This document shows, one piece after another, positions 6,723 through 15,547 of a stretch of DNA of 22,947 bases. The DNA is from Paenibacillus sp. oral taxon 786 str. D14 (lineage in GTDB: Bacteria > Bacillota > Bacilli > Paenibacillales > Paenibacillaceae). The notes under the pieces are model-generated. The model saw only the letters and a program-made list of their open reading frames with translations, was not told the DNA's origin and did not search any database. A program made the position numbers and the translations under genes. Location: the NCBI RefSeq assembly GCF_000159955.1, contig NZ_GG695970.1:498938-521884 (forward strand), written 5' to 3'. Position 1 is the first letter of the stretch. The number at the start of each line of letters is the position of its first letter.

Positions 6723-6905
6723 TAACGCTTGCCAGCGCACTTATTTGGGCGACAAGGAGTGAATTTCACTTCTAACGCTGATCAGTAACGCTAATGGCAC
6801 GATTTGAGGGGGATATTCCTCAAAAACCAGCAAATAAGCGCTGTGACAAGCGTTATATGATGCAGATTCCGATTTTGCCTCTGATAAGGTCGATCACAAG
6901 CGTTA
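6723..6905. repeat. Cluster of five TAACGCT motifs between fadR and etfB
   Basis: TAACGCT occurs at 6723-6729, 6773-6779 and 6786-6792 on the plus strand and as AGCGTTA at 6849-6855 and 6899-6905. The last two share the longer ACAAGCGTTA. A perfect 13-nt palindrome, AGTGAATTTCACT (6758-6770), and a TTTGAGG/CCTCAAA inverted repeat (6803-6824 region) lie inside the cluster. Five copies of a 7-mer in 183 bp is far above chance. It could be a dispersed intergenic repeat of the genus or a set of protein-binding sites in the etfB leader. I cannot tell which from one copy. Confidence 0.6.
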
Positions 6906-6946
6906 GCGCAGAGCCGATAGGTGGGGTGTTGCTCAGAAATAAGGGC

Positions 6947-7531
6947 TCACTTCTTCATCGCACGCAGGAAAAAGTCTACCGTGTTCTCCACTTGAGCGGA
7001 TAGAGAGTACTTCATACCAGAGATCAGCCAGGAGGTCACGACCTCGTCCAAGGCTCCAAAGATCAGCTGACGGGATAGCTTGGTGTCCAGGTTGGTGCGA
7101 AACGAGCCTTCCTCAATCCCTCTCTTCAAGATATGCTCGATGAGCGTGATGTAGGGCTTCACCGCAAGGCCGATTGCCTTGCGCAGTTCGAGGGAGCTTT
7201 GCCGCAGCTCGATTTGCGTCACGTACGCAAAATTTACGTTCTGCTCCAGATGGGTGAAGTGAATTTCGCACACTTTACGCAGCGCTTCTTCGGCTGTGCT
7301 CGTTTCACGGATGTTCTGATGGAACAGATCAACAAGCTTGCCCAGCCGATCCTGGAAGAGGGAGATCAGGATATCCTCTTTATTTTTGAAATATAAATAA
7401 ATTGTGCCGTCTGCGACTCCAGCCTCTTTTGCGATTTTTGAGACCTGGGAGCCGTGGAACCCGTTCTCCGCAATGACTTTTTCCGCTGCATCCAAGATCA
7501 TTTCAAATTTTTCCTGTTTCCTACTTGTCAT
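6947..7531 (-). CDS. fadR: TetR-family fatty acid degradation repressor FadR
   Basis: This 194-aa TetR-type repressor matches B. subtilis FadR (YsiA) in length and sequence. In that species FadR represses beta-oxidation genes and is released by long-chain acyl-CoA. The N-terminal helix-turn-helix is clear: ENGFHGSQVSKIAKEAG followed by VADGTIYLYFKNKEDILISLF (split here for length). The remainder is the helical ligand-binding and dimer domain, with VTQIELRQSSLELRKAIG and QLIFGALDEVVTSW. The ribosome binding site is GAGGTGG ahead of ATG 7531. A matching FadR operator sits 33 bp upstream and overlaps the start of its own transcript, so autorepression is likely. The gene lies between etfBA (same strand) and the divergent fadF-led operon, in position to control both. 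Confidence 0.95.
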   Translation of the reverse strand: MTSRKQEKFEMILDAAEKVIAENGFHGSQVSKIAKEAGVADGTIYLYFKNKEDILISLFQDRLGKLVDLFHQNIRETSTAEEALRKVCEIHFTHLEQNVNFAYVTQIELRQSSLELRKAIGLAVKPYITLIEHILKRGIEEGSFRTNLDTKLSRQLIFGALDEVVTSWLISGMKYSLSAQVENTVDFFLRAMKK

Positions 7532-7563
7532 CGAGCCACCTCAATGCTAAAATTTAAAACAAC

Positions 7564-7581
7564 TGAATGAACCGTCATTCA
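7564..7581. promoter_or_regulatory. FadR operator
   Basis: TGAATGA-ACCG-TCATTCA is a perfect 7+4+7 inverted repeat. It matches the FadR box known from B. subtilis (TGAATGA, 4-nt spacer, TCATTCA). It lies between divergent fadR and fadF, immediately downstream of the fadR -10 box, covering about +2 to +19 of the fadR transcript. Repression of fadR follows directly; repression of fadF is inferred from position. Confidence 0.92.
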
Positions 7582-7589
7582 TTTTCTTA

Positions 7590-7619
7590 ATCTTAGGGGA
7601 AGAACTCACCGATTGTCAA
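7590..7619 (-). promoter_or_regulatory. Sigma-A promoter of fadR
   Basis: On the minus strand there is a perfect TTGACA (7619-7614), an 18-nt spacer and TAAGAT (7595-7590). The transcript start should fall near 7583, at the edge of the FadR operator. Confidence 0.75.
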
Positions 7620-7653
7620 GGGACGTTCCTTAAGATTTTCATTTAACTCCATG

Positions 7654-7669
7654 TTGTAAACGTTTACCC
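7654..7669. promoter_or_regulatory. Probable CcpA cre site
   Basis: TTGTAAACGTTTACCC contains the perfect palindrome GTAAACGTTTAC and fits the cre consensus WTGNNARCGNWWWCAW except for its last two bases. It lies in the fadR/fadF divergent region. CcpA repression of fatty acid degradation by glucose is known in Bacillus, so a cre here makes sense. No confident fadF promoter was found to anchor its distance. Confidence 0.6.
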
Positions 7670-7893
7670 TGTTGACTTGTACGAGGGCCAACCTCAATCG
7701 TGCTAGGAACTCATCACTCATTAACACTTTGACCCCAGTAATTCAGCTTTATCTCCATTTCGGCTATGACTGTTGTGAAATCAATGAACCCCTTAGTCCT
7801 GCCAGAACCAGCATTCCCGCACACATTGACACACTTTATCGATCAGCGATCTCTTTCCACAAAAAGAATTGTTCGAAGGAGGGACGCATATTC
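7670..7893 (+). other. Leader region ahead of fadF, no gene called
   Basis: The gap from fadR to fadF (7532-7893) is 362 bp. Its left part holds the FadR box, the fadR promoter and the cre site. The right part, 7672-7893, happens to be open in frame with fadF for 74 codons from a TTG. The encoded stretch does not look like the start of FadF, and no ribosome binding site precedes it. TTGACT (7672), TTGACC (7729) and TTGACA (7826) are possible -35 boxes but none has a good -10 at 16-18 nt. I see no riboswitch I can name. Confidence 0.5.
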
Positions 7894-10080
7894 ATGGTTA
7901 CGTTTTGGCTTACGCTAAACGCTTTGCTGTTTGCCGCCGTTACGGGATATGCCATATTCGTTTTCTATCAGGCTGTAGTCCGTCGTTACCTATATCTGCG
8001 GCTTGGCCGGCCGTTCGACTTCCGTGCTAGGCACGGGGGAGCCCAAGGCGAATTCTGGTCGCAAGTGCTCGGGCAGAAGAAGCTGATGAAGGATCGCAAA
8101 AGCGGGTTGATGCACGTTGTTGTGTTTTACGGGTTTATCGTGTTGCAGTTTGGGGCGATTGATCTGATCGTCAAAGGGCTGTCGCGAGGCGGTCATCTGC
8201 CGTTGCCTGCATACGAGCTGTTCGGCTGGTTCCAAGAGTTTACCGCGCTCGCGATTCTCATCGCGATGGGGTACGCCGCATACCGCCGTTATATCGAGAA
8301 GCTGCCGCGACTCAAAAAGGGTTGGAAACCCGGAATCGTTGTAATTTTCATCTATGCGTTGATGGTATCCGTTCTGCTGTCATTAGGGTTCGAACGTGTA
8401 TGGATGGGGCTGGAGTTTTCATGGTACGCCCCGGTCTCGTCAGCCATTGCTGCAGTATTCACTTGGTTGCCTGAAGCTGTTGCAGAAGCTGTATTTTACG
8501 TATTCTGGTGGCTGCATTTATTGATCCTGCTTTCTTTTCTCGTATACATCCCTCAATCGAAGCACTTCCATCTCATCACAGCACCGATCAACATCTGGCT
8601 GCGCCGGCGGGAACCGCATGGACGGCTGCAGAGCCTGAACCTTGAAGACGAAGAAGCCGAGAGCTTCGGGGTTGGCTGCATTGAGGATTTCACGCAAAAG
8701 CAAATGCTCGACTTCTACGCCTGCGTGGAATGCGGTCGCTGCACCAGCGTCTGCCCGGCGGCAAGCACCGGCAAAACGCTGTCGCCGATGCATCTGATCA
8801 CGAAGCTGCGCGATCATCTCACCGAGAAAGGCGCCGCCGTTACAGGCAAATCGCCGTGGGTGCCGGCGAATGTGTTTGGCTCTGACGGCGTCCACGCGGT
8901 GGCAGCAGGTGCGGCGCATGCGGCACCGGACTGGGGCCGCGCATCGGGCATCACCGACATCCGCCCGACGCTGGATTGGCAAAAGGCGGCTTGGCAACCG
9001 GCTGCCCAAGGTAAAGCGGCAACCGATCTTGAACTAATCGGCGACGTCATGACCGAAGAAGAAATTTGGGCCTGCACGACTTGCCGGAATTGCGAGGATC
9101 AATGTCCGGTGGGGAACGAGCACGTCGACAAAATTGTGGACCTGCGCCGTCATCTTGTCCTGATGCAGGGCAGCGTCCCTGCGGAAGGCCAACGGGCGAT
9201 GCAGAACATCGAGCGCCAAGGCAATCCTTGGGGGATCAGCCGCAACGACCGCGCAGCCTGGACCGGCGAGTTGGAGGGTATTCCTGTGCCGACGGTAAAG
9301 GATAATCCGTCCTTTGAGTATTTGTATTTCGTTGGCTCGATGGGCTCTTACGATCTGCGCAGCCGTAAAGTCACGCGGGCGTTTGTCCGGCTGTTACACG
9401 AAGCGGGCGTTAACTTCGCGATCCTTGGCAACGAGGAGCGCAATTCCGGGGATACGCCGCGCCGGATGGGCAATGAGTTCTTGTTCCAACAGCTATGCCA
9501 TGAAAACATTGCAACGTTCCAACGGTATGGGGTGCGCAAAATCGTTACCGCTTGCCCGCATACATTTAATACGTTGAAAAACGAATATCCCGAATTCGGT
9601 CTGGAGGGGGTGGAAGTGCAGCACCATACACAGCTACTGGAGCAGCTGATCCGTGAGGGACGGTTGAAGCCGACCCACCAGGTCAACGAACGGGTTACCT
9701 ATCACGATTCTTGTTATCTTGGGCGGTATAACGGGGTCTATGATGCGCCGCGCGAGGTCCTGCGGGCCGTGCCCGGCGTGGAGCTGGTTGAGATGGCCCG
9801 CTCCCGGGAGAACGGGATGTGCTGTGGCGCCGGCGGCGGGCTGATGTGGATGGAGGAAACCGCCGGCAAACGGATCAACTTGGCCCGCACCGAGCAAGCG
9901 TTGGAGGTACATCCGAGCATGATCAGCAGCGCCTGCCCGTATTGCCTGACGATGCTGGAAGACGGCACCAAGCTTAAGGAAGTGGAAGGCCAGGTAAAGG
10001 CGCGGGACATTGCCGAAATTTTGGCGTTGTCCGTGTTCGGCGAGCAGGCGGCGGATCCGGTCCCCGCATTATCTCAATGA
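7894..10080 (+). CDS. fadF: Membrane iron-sulfur oxidoreductase, probable ETF:menaquinone reductase (FadF/EtfD type)
   Basis: The ATG at 7894 (AAGGAGGG 10 nt upstream) gives 728 aa. The N-terminal part (about 1-230) has several membrane helices like the nitrate reductase gamma/heterodisulfide reductase cytochrome b unit. Two ferredoxin-type motifs follow: CVECGRCTSVCP (Cys277, 280, 283, 287) and CTTCRNCEDQCP (Cys394, 397, 400, 404). The C-terminal half holds two CCG-type domains. The second is canonical (HDSCYLGR with Cys607; MCCGAGGG with Cys643/644). The first is degenerate, with Ser in FVGSMGSYD and no CCG. B. subtilis FadF (YwjF) and M. tuberculosis EtfD share this layout and are proposed or shown to move electrons from ETF to menaquinone. 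It heads the fad operon, 28 nt before fadN, opposite etfBA, which supports that role. Confidence 0.92.
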   Translation: MVTFWLTLNALLFAAVTGYAIFVFYQAVVRRYLYLRLGRPFDFRARHGGAQGEFWSQVLGQKKLMKDRKSGLMHVVVFYGFIVLQFGAIDLIVKGLSRGGHLPLPAYELFGWFQEFTALAILIAMGYAAYRRYIEKLPRLKKGWKPGIVVIFIYALMVSVLLSLGFERVWMGLEFSWYAPVSSAIAAVFTWLPEAVAEAVFYVFWWLHLLILLSFLVYIPQSKHFHLITAPINIWLRRREPHGRLQSLNLEDEEAESFGVGCIEDFTQKQMLDFYACVECGRCTSVCPAASTGKTLSPMHLITKLRDHLTEKGAAVTGKSPWVPANVFGSDGVHAVAAGAAHAAPDWGRASGITDIRPTLDWQKAAWQPAAQGKAATDLELIGDVMTEEEIWACTTCRNCEDQCPVGNEHVDKIVDLRRHLVLMQGSVPAEGQRAMQNIERQGNPWGISRNDRAAWTGELEGIPVPTVKDNPSFEYLYFVGSMGSYDLRSRKVTRAFVRLLHEAGVNFAILGNEERNSGDTPRRMGNEFLFQQLCHENIATFQRYGVRKIVTACPHTFNTLKNEYPEFGLEGVEVQHHTQLLEQLIREGRLKPTHQVNERVTYHDSCYLGRYNGVYDAPREVLRAVPGVELVEMARSRENGMCCGAGGGLMWMEETAGKRINLARTEQALEVHPSMISSACPYCLTMLEDGTKLKEVEGQVKARDIAEILALSVFGEQAADPVPALSQ

Positions 10081-10108
10081 ATTTTTAAGGTCATAGGAGG
10101 TAGATCAA

Positions 10109-12505
10109 ATGAACAAACCGATCCGAAAAGCAGCCGTTATCGGCTCTGGTATCATGGGCTCCGGCATCGCTGCCCAACTGGCGAATGCGGGCATCTCCTG
10201 CCTGCTGCTCGACATCGTCCCGCAACGGTTAAGCGACGCGGAGATGGCCGCTGGGCTGACGCTCGACCATCCGTTCGTGCGCAATCGCTTAGCGACGTCG
10301 GCGATCGCCGGTCTGTCCAAGACGAAACCCGCGCCGTTATATGACAACGCTTTCGCGGAGCGAATCACACCCGGCAATCTGGAGGATCATTTGCACCTGA
10401 TTGCTGACGTGGATTGGGTGATCGAGGTCGTCGTCGAAAACCTCGCCATCAAGCAGCAACTGCTCGCCCAGGTAGAGCGCCACTGGAAGCCGGGGACGAT
10501 CGTCAGTTCCAATACGTCGGGGATCTCGATCAACGCGATGGCGGAAGGGCGGTCCGAGGAATTCGGGAGACATTTTCTCGGCACACATTTCTTTAATCCG
10601 CCGCGGTATATGAAGCTGCTGGAGATCATCCCGGGGCAATCGACCGATCCGGAGCTGGTTCAAGGCTTAAGCCGCTTCTGCGAGCAAAAGCTGGGCAAAA
10701 CGGTCGTTCTGGCCAAGGATACGCCAAATTTCATCGCCAACCGAATCGGCACCTATGGCCTGCTCGTGACGCTACGCGAGATGGCGGAGAAGGGGTACAC
10801 CGTCGAAGAGGTGGATGCGGTGACCGGCCCGGCGATGGGCCGACCGAAAAGCGCCACCTTCCGCACCTTGGATCTGGTCGGCCTGGACACGTTCCTGCAT
10901 GTGGCCGACAACGTATATGCGAACGTATCGGATGAAGCGGAGAAGCAGGTGTTTGCCGCTCCGTCATCGCTGAAGGACATGGTATCGCGAGGCTGGCTCG
11001 GCGAGAAAAGCGGGCAGGGCTTTTACCGCAAAATCAAAGGGGAGAAGGGCAGCGAAATTCTGTCCTTAAACCTGCAGACAATGGAGTACGCACCGCAGCG
11101 CAAAGTGACGTCCGCTTCCTTGGAAGCCGCCAAGCTGGCGAAAGGGGCGGCCGCCAAAACGAAGGCGCTGCTTGGCACGCAAGACCGCTACTCCCAGCTG
11201 GCATGGGATGTACTGAAGCAGGTGCTGATTTATTCCGCCGCCAAGCTGGGTGAAATTGCGGATAACATCCGCGAAATCGACGAAGCGATGAAATGGGGCT
11301 TTAACTGGGAACTGGGGCCGTTTGAAACGTGGGATGCCATCGGCCTGGTGCGTACCGTTGAGAAGATGGAGGCGGAAGGGCTGACGGTACCGGCCTGGGT
11401 CAAGGACTGGATTGCTGAGGGAAATACCTCGTTCTACAAAAAAGACGGTGGCTCTCTATTCCAAGCCGCAGTTGGAGGATACGCGCCAGTAGCGCTGCCG
11501 CCGGAACAGATCTCGCTTCGCGACTTGAAGGCGCAGAATCGAGTGGTGCGCAGCAACAGCGGCGCCAGCCTGATCGACCTTGGCGACGGCGTAGCTTGCT
11601 TGGAGTTCCATTCACCGAACAATGCGATCGGCGCGGATATTTTGCAGATGATCTTGCAGAGCATGGATGAGGTGCGGGACAACTTCGAAGGGCTGGTCAT
11701 TGCCAACCAGGGCCGCAATTTTTGCGTTGGCGCCAACCTGATGTTGCTGCTCATGGAGGCACAGGACGAGGAATGGGATGAAATCGACGACATTATTCGT
11801 CTGTTCCAGAACACGATGTACCGGCTGAAACGGTTTGAAAAGCCGGTCATTGCGGCGCCGCACCGCATGACGCTGGGCGGCGGTGTGGAGGCGTGCATGC
11901 CGGCAGATCAGGTCATCGCCGCCGCTGAAACGTATTACGGACTCGTCGAGGTGGGCGTTGGCCTGATCCCGGCGGGCGGTGGCTGCAAGGAATTGGCATT
12001 GCGAGCCAGCCAGCAGGCAATGTTGGCTGAGGCTGATTTGCAGCCATACATCAACCACTACTTCCAAACGGTTGGGACGGCTACCGTATCCAGCAGCGGT
12101 CATGACGCCAAACGGCTGGGGCTGTTGAAGTCCACCGATCGGGTGGTGTTAAATCCCGATCAGTTGATTTACGAAGCGAAGCAGGCCGTCTTGAAGCTGG
12201 CGGGAAGCGGATATGAGCCGATTCCCGAGACGAAATTCCGCGTCGTTGGCTCCGAAGGCAAAGCGGTTCTGCAGCTTGGCGCACTCGGCATGCACGAAGG
12301 CGGTTATATCAGCGATCACGATCTGCTGATCGCCAACAAGCTCGCCCATGTGCTCGCTGGAGGCGACGTGCCCGCCGGGACGCTGGTGACCGAGCAATAT
12401 ATGCTCGACCTGGAGCGCGAGGCATTCCTGAGCTTATGCGGCGAACCCAAGACGCAGCAACGCATGCAGCACATGCTGAGCAAAGGCAAACCGCTACGGA
12501 ACTAA
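10109..12505 (+). CDS. fadN: Enoyl-CoA hydratase / 3-hydroxyacyl-CoA dehydrogenase FadN
   Basis: This bifunctional beta-oxidation enzyme of 798 aa is close to B. subtilis FadN. The order is dehydrogenase first, hydratase last, the reverse of E. coli FadB. The N-terminal Rossmann fold shows VIGSGIMGSGIAAQLANAG. The HAD active region includes SSNTSGISI, GRHFLGTHFFNPPRYMKLLE and KDTPNFIANRIGTYG, and a second 3HCDH domain lies around residues 365-430. The crotonase domain (about 490-690) shows the oxyanion-hole segment NQGRNFCVGANL near 535 and YYGLVEVGVGLIPAGGGCKE near 610, with the Glu expected for hydration. AGGAGG precedes the ATG by 8 nt. The gene is second in the operon, 22 nt before fadA, with which it should form the trifunctional-type complex. 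Confidence 0.97.
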   Translation: MNKPIRKAAVIGSGIMGSGIAAQLANAGISCLLLDIVPQRLSDAEMAAGLTLDHPFVRNRLATSAIAGLSKTKPAPLYDNAFAERITPGNLEDHLHLIADVDWVIEVVVENLAIKQQLLAQVERHWKPGTIVSSNTSGISINAMAEGRSEEFGRHFLGTHFFNPPRYMKLLEIIPGQSTDPELVQGLSRFCEQKLGKTVVLAKDTPNFIANRIGTYGLLVTLREMAEKGYTVEEVDAVTGPAMGRPKSATFRTLDLVGLDTFLHVADNVYANVSDEAEKQVFAAPSSLKDMVSRGWLGEKSGQGFYRKIKGEKGSEILSLNLQTMEYAPQRKVTSASLEAAKLAKGAAAKTKALLGTQDRYSQLAWDVLKQVLIYSAAKLGEIADNIREIDEAMKWGFNWELGPFETWDAIGLVRTVEKMEAEGLTVPAWVKDWIAEGNTSFYKKDGGSLFQAAVGGYAPVALPPEQISLRDLKAQNRVVRSNSGASLIDLGDGVACLEFHSPNNAIGADILQMILQSMDEVRDNFEGLVIANQGRNFCVGANLMLLLMEAQDEEWDEIDDIIRLFQNTMYRLKRFEKPVIAAPHRMTLGGGVEACMPADQVIAAAETYYGLVEVGVGLIPAGGGCKELALRASQQAMLAEADLQPYINHYFQTVGTATVSSSGHDAKRLGLLKSTDRVVLNPDQLIYEAKQAVLKLAGSGYEPIPETKFRVVGSEGKAVLQLGALGMHEGGYISDHDLLIANKLAHVLAGGDVPAGTLVTEQYMLDLEREAFLSLCGEPKTQQRMQHMLSKGKPLRN

Positions 12506-12527
12506 ACGAAGGGGAGGATGAGTTCAG

Positions 12528-13709
12528 ATGAAGGAAGCTGTGATTGTATCCGCGGCCCGAACCGCAGTGGGCAGAGCCAAGAAAGGCAGTCTGGTCCAAA
12601 CCCGCGCCGATGATTTAGGCAAAATCGTGCTGGAAGCCGCGATTGAGCGTGCACCCGGTCTGAGCAAAGGGGATGTTGAGGACATCATCATTGGCTGCGC
12701 CATGCCGGAGGGGGAGCAGGGGCTTAACTTTGCACGCATCATGGCGCTCTACGCCGGGTTTCCGGTGACGGTGCCTGCCATTACCATCAATCGCTTCTGT
12801 TCTTCGGGTTTGCAGGCGATTGCCTTTGCGGCGGAGCGGATCATGCTGGGTCAGGCCGATGTGTTGATCGCCGGCGGCGTGGAAAGCATGAGCCATGTGC
12901 CAATGACCGGGTTCAAGGTGTCGCCGAACCCGCGGATCGTCGCTGAAATGCCGGAGGTCTACATCGCGATGGGCCATACGGCGGAACGCGTTGCCGAACG
13001 TTTTGGCATCTCCCGGGAAGATCAGGACCGGTTCGCTTTGGCATCGCATCAGAAAGCCGCTCAAGCCATCGCCGAAGGCAAGTTCAAGGAGGAGATCGTC
13101 CCGTTTGAGGCGGAGCTGCGCAGCTTGGATGAGCGCGGGAAGGTCAAAGTGAAGCGCTTTGTGTTTGACACTGACGAAAGTGTCCGCAGCGATACGACCC
13201 TTGAAGCTTTAGCGAAGCTGAAACCCAGCTTTAAGCAAGGGGGAACCGTGACGGCAGGGAACTCCTCGCCGATGAACGATGGGGCGGCAGCGGTCGTCGT
13301 CATGAGCCGGGAGAAGGCCGATGCGTTAGGGCTTCAACCGCTGGCAACGTTCCGCGCGTTTGCGGTGGCCGGCGTGGAGCCGGAGTTGATGGGCGTAGGT
13401 CCGGTCAAGGCGATTCCGAAGGCGCTGGCGGCTGCAGGGATCACGCTGGACGATGTGGATCTGTTTGAGATCAACGAAGCATTCGCCTCTCAATGCATAC
13501 ACGTGATTCGCGAGTTGGGTCTGGATGAGAACAAAGTGAACGTCAATGGCGGCGCGATTGCCCTCGGACATCCGCTGGGCTGCACCGGGACGAAGCTGTC
13601 GATCTCCCTGATTCACGAACTGCACCGACGGGGCGGCAGGTACGGTGTCGTGTCGATGTGTATTGGCGGCGGTATGGGCGCGGCCGGCGTTTTTGAAGTT
13701 CACCCTTGA
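12528..13709 (+). CDS. fadA: Acetyl-CoA acyltransferase (3-ketoacyl-CoA thiolase) FadA
   Basis: This 393-aa thiolase makes the last cut of each beta-oxidation round, releasing acetyl-CoA. All thiolase signatures are present. The acyl-accepting Cys91 is in [24 protein letters not shown] (catalytic Asn region) lies near residue 315. His348 is in [17 protein letters not shown], and the proton-shuttling Cys378 is in [24 protein letters not shown] stands upstream of the ATG. The gene is placed between fadN and fadE, as in the B. subtilis fadNAE operon. Biosynthetic acetoacetyl-CoA thiolases look similar, but the operon settles the degradative role. Confidence 0.97.
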   Translation: MKEAVIVSAARTAVGRAKKGSLVQTRADDLGKIVLEAAIERAPGLSKGDVEDIIIGCAMPEGEQGLNFARIMALYAGFPVTVPAITINRFCSSGLQAIAFAAERIMLGQADVLIAGGVESMSHVPMTGFKVSPNPRIVAEMPEVYIAMGHTAERVAERFGISREDQDRFALASHQKAAQAIAEGKFKEEIVPFEAELRSLDERGKVKVKRFVFDTDESVRSDTTLEALAKLKPSFKQGGTVTAGNSSPMNDGAAAVVVMSREKADALGLQPLATFRAFAVAGVEPELMGVGPVKAIPKALAAAGITLDDVDLFEINEAFASQCIHVIRELGLDENKVNVNGGAIALGHPLGCTGTKLSISLIHELHRRGGRYGVVSMCIGGGMGAAGVFEVHP

Positions 13710-13736
13710 ATCCATTTGAATGAAGGAGAGGATCGC

Positions 13737-15521
13737 ATGAGCAACGAAACGAAGGAAAAAATCGTAGGCGGAAGCTTTGTCTTTACCGATGTAGATTACC
13801 GTCAGGTTGTGACCCCGGAGGATTTCAGCGAGGAGCATCGCATGATCGGCGAGACGACGGAGGAATTCGTCCGATCGGAAATCCTACCGCGGGACGAAGA
13901 GATCGAGCATTTGAACTATGAGCTGACCGCCGATTTGCTGCGCAAAGCGGGCGAAGTAGGGCTGCTCGGCGCTGACGTGCCGGAGGCTTACGGCGGCATG
14001 GGGCTAGACAAAGTCAGCACAACGTTAATCAGCGAAAAGCTGACGAAAGCTTCCTCATTTGCCCTCTCAGCCGGAGCTCATGTCGGAATCGGGACGCTGC
14101 CCATCGTGTTTTTCGGAACCGATGCCCAGAAACGCAAATACTTGCCGAAGCTGGCGACAGGGGAACTACTCGCGGCGTATTGCTTGACCGAACCTTCCTC
14201 GGGCTCCGATGCGCTGGGGGCCAAGACGACCGCGGTGTTGTCGGAGGATGGGACGCATTATGTGTTAAACGGGACGAAACAATTTATTACGAACGCCGGC
14301 TTTGCGGATATTTTCATTGTGTACGCCAAGGTGAACGGCACCGATTTCAGCACGTTTATCGTTGAACGGAGCATGGAAGGGGTGAGCATCGGACCGGAGG
14401 AGAAGAAGATGGGGATCAAAGGCTCCTCCACCTGCCCTCTGATCCTTGAAGACGTGAAAGTGCCGGTCGAAAATCTGCTGTGGGAAGTGGGCAAAGGCCA
14501 CTTGATCGCCTTCAACATCCTGAATATCGGACGCTTCAAATTGGCGGCAGGATGTCTTGGTTCCTCCAAGGATGCAATCGAATATGCGGCAAAATACGCC
14601 AATGAACGTACCCAATTCGGGCAAAAGATCTCGTCCTTCCCGCTCATCGGCAAAAAGCTGGCGGAGATGAATACGCGTACGTTCGTGCTGGAAAGTATGG
14701 TCTATCGTACAGCCGGCCTGTTTGACGTCGGATTAGCCGATGTCGATTACAGCAGCGCGGATGTGGGCTACCAATCGGCGAAGCAAATCGCCGAATACCA
14801 ACTGGAATGCTCCATCAACAAAGTGTTTGGCTCGGAGGTGCTGGATTTCGTTGCGGACGAAGGCGTGCAAATCCATGGCGGCTACGGGTTTACACAGGAA
14901 TATCGAATTGAGCGGATTTATCGCGACTCGCGGATCAACCGGATTTTTGAAGGCACCAATGAAATTAATCGTCTCCTGATTCCCGGCGCGCTGGTTAAAC
15001 GGGCGATGAAGGGCGAGCTCCCCCTGCTGCAGGCGGCGCAAAAGCTGCAAGCGGAGCTGATGGAGCCGATCCCAAGCCGCACTTTCGAAGGCACGTTGGA
15101 GGAGGAGGCCTACCTGCTGTCCATGGCCAAGAAGATTTTCCTGATGGTGGGTGCCCAAGCGGTGCAAAAATATCAGCTCAAGCTGGAGCGGGAGCAGGAA
15201 GTGCTCAGTCATTTGGCGGATATGATGATCGCCATCTATGCCATGGAAAGCGCGTTGCTCCGCACGAAGAAGCGCATTGCGCAAGCTGGTGAAGACAAGG
15301 CAGCACTCTATATCGCTATGACGAAGGTGTTCATTCAAGAGGAATTTGGCAAGATCGAAGCTTTGGCGAAGGAAACGCTAAGTTATATGGAGACAGGGGA
15401 TATGCTGCGCACGCAACTCTCCATCCTGAAAAAATTGACAAAGCGGTCAGCCCTGAATACGCTGTCATTAAAACGGCAAATTGCCGCCGAGGTGATCCGG
15501 GCGGAGAAATACGTTTTGTAA
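13737..15521 (+). CDS. fadE: Acyl-CoA dehydrogenase FadE
   Basis: This FAD enzyme introduces the alpha,beta double bond in acyl-CoA and hands electrons to ETF. The ATG at 13737 has GGAGAGG 5 nt upstream and yields 594 aa, the size of B. subtilis FadE. The ATG at 13716 would place the Shine-Dalgarno inside the gene and is rejected. Visible motifs are CLTEPSSGSDALGAKTTA (FAD/substrate signature), GTKQFITNAGFADI, KKMGIKGSSTCPL, ERTQFGQKISSFPLIGKKLAEM, and RIFEGTNEINR with the likely catalytic base Glu405. The extra C-terminal domain of about 160 residues makes it the very-long-chain type rather than the roughly 380-aa short-chain type. Gaps are 27 nt from fadA and 26 nt to lcfA. Confidence 0.96.
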   Translation: MSNETKEKIVGGSFVFTDVDYRQVVTPEDFSEEHRMIGETTEEFVRSEILPRDEEIEHLNYELTADLLRKAGEVGLLGADVPEAYGGMGLDKVSTTLISEKLTKASSFALSAGAHVGIGTLPIVFFGTDAQKRKYLPKLATGELLAAYCLTEPSSGSDALGAKTTAVLSEDGTHYVLNGTKQFITNAGFADIFIVYAKVNGTDFSTFIVERSMEGVSIGPEEKKMGIKGSSTCPLILEDVKVPVENLLWEVGKGHLIAFNILNIGRFKLAAGCLGSSKDAIEYAAKYANERTQFGQKISSFPLIGKKLAEMNTRTFVLESMVYRTAGLFDVGLADVDYSSADVGYQSAKQIAEYQLECSINKVFGSEVLDFVADEGVQIHGGYGFTQEYRIERIYRDSRINRIFEGTNEINRLLIPGALVKRAMKGELPLLQAAQKLQAELMEPIPSRTFEGTLEEEAYLLSMAKKIFLMVGAQAVQKYQLKLEREQEVLSHLADMMIAIYAMESALLRTKKRIAQAGEDKAALYIAMTKVFIQEEFGKIEALAKETLSYMETGDMLRTQLSILKKLTKRSALNTLSLKRQIAAEVIRAEKYVL

Positions 15522-15547
15522 AATTGCGAGGTTGGGAGGCAAGGCGT

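Noticed and set aside
7672..7893. 802-aa form of FadF starting at TTG 7672
   Set aside because: The added 74 residues have no FadF-like or membrane character, while ATG 7894 has AAGGAGGG and starts the membrane domain.
13717..13723. TGAATGA near the fadE start as a FadR box
   Set aside because: Only a half site; no TCATTCA follows at the right distance and it sits in the fadE ribosome binding region.
14733..15338. 201-aa minus-strand ORF antisense to fadE
   Set aside because: Long antisense frames are common in moderately GC-rich genes; low-complexity His/Leu/Gln composition and no start signals.
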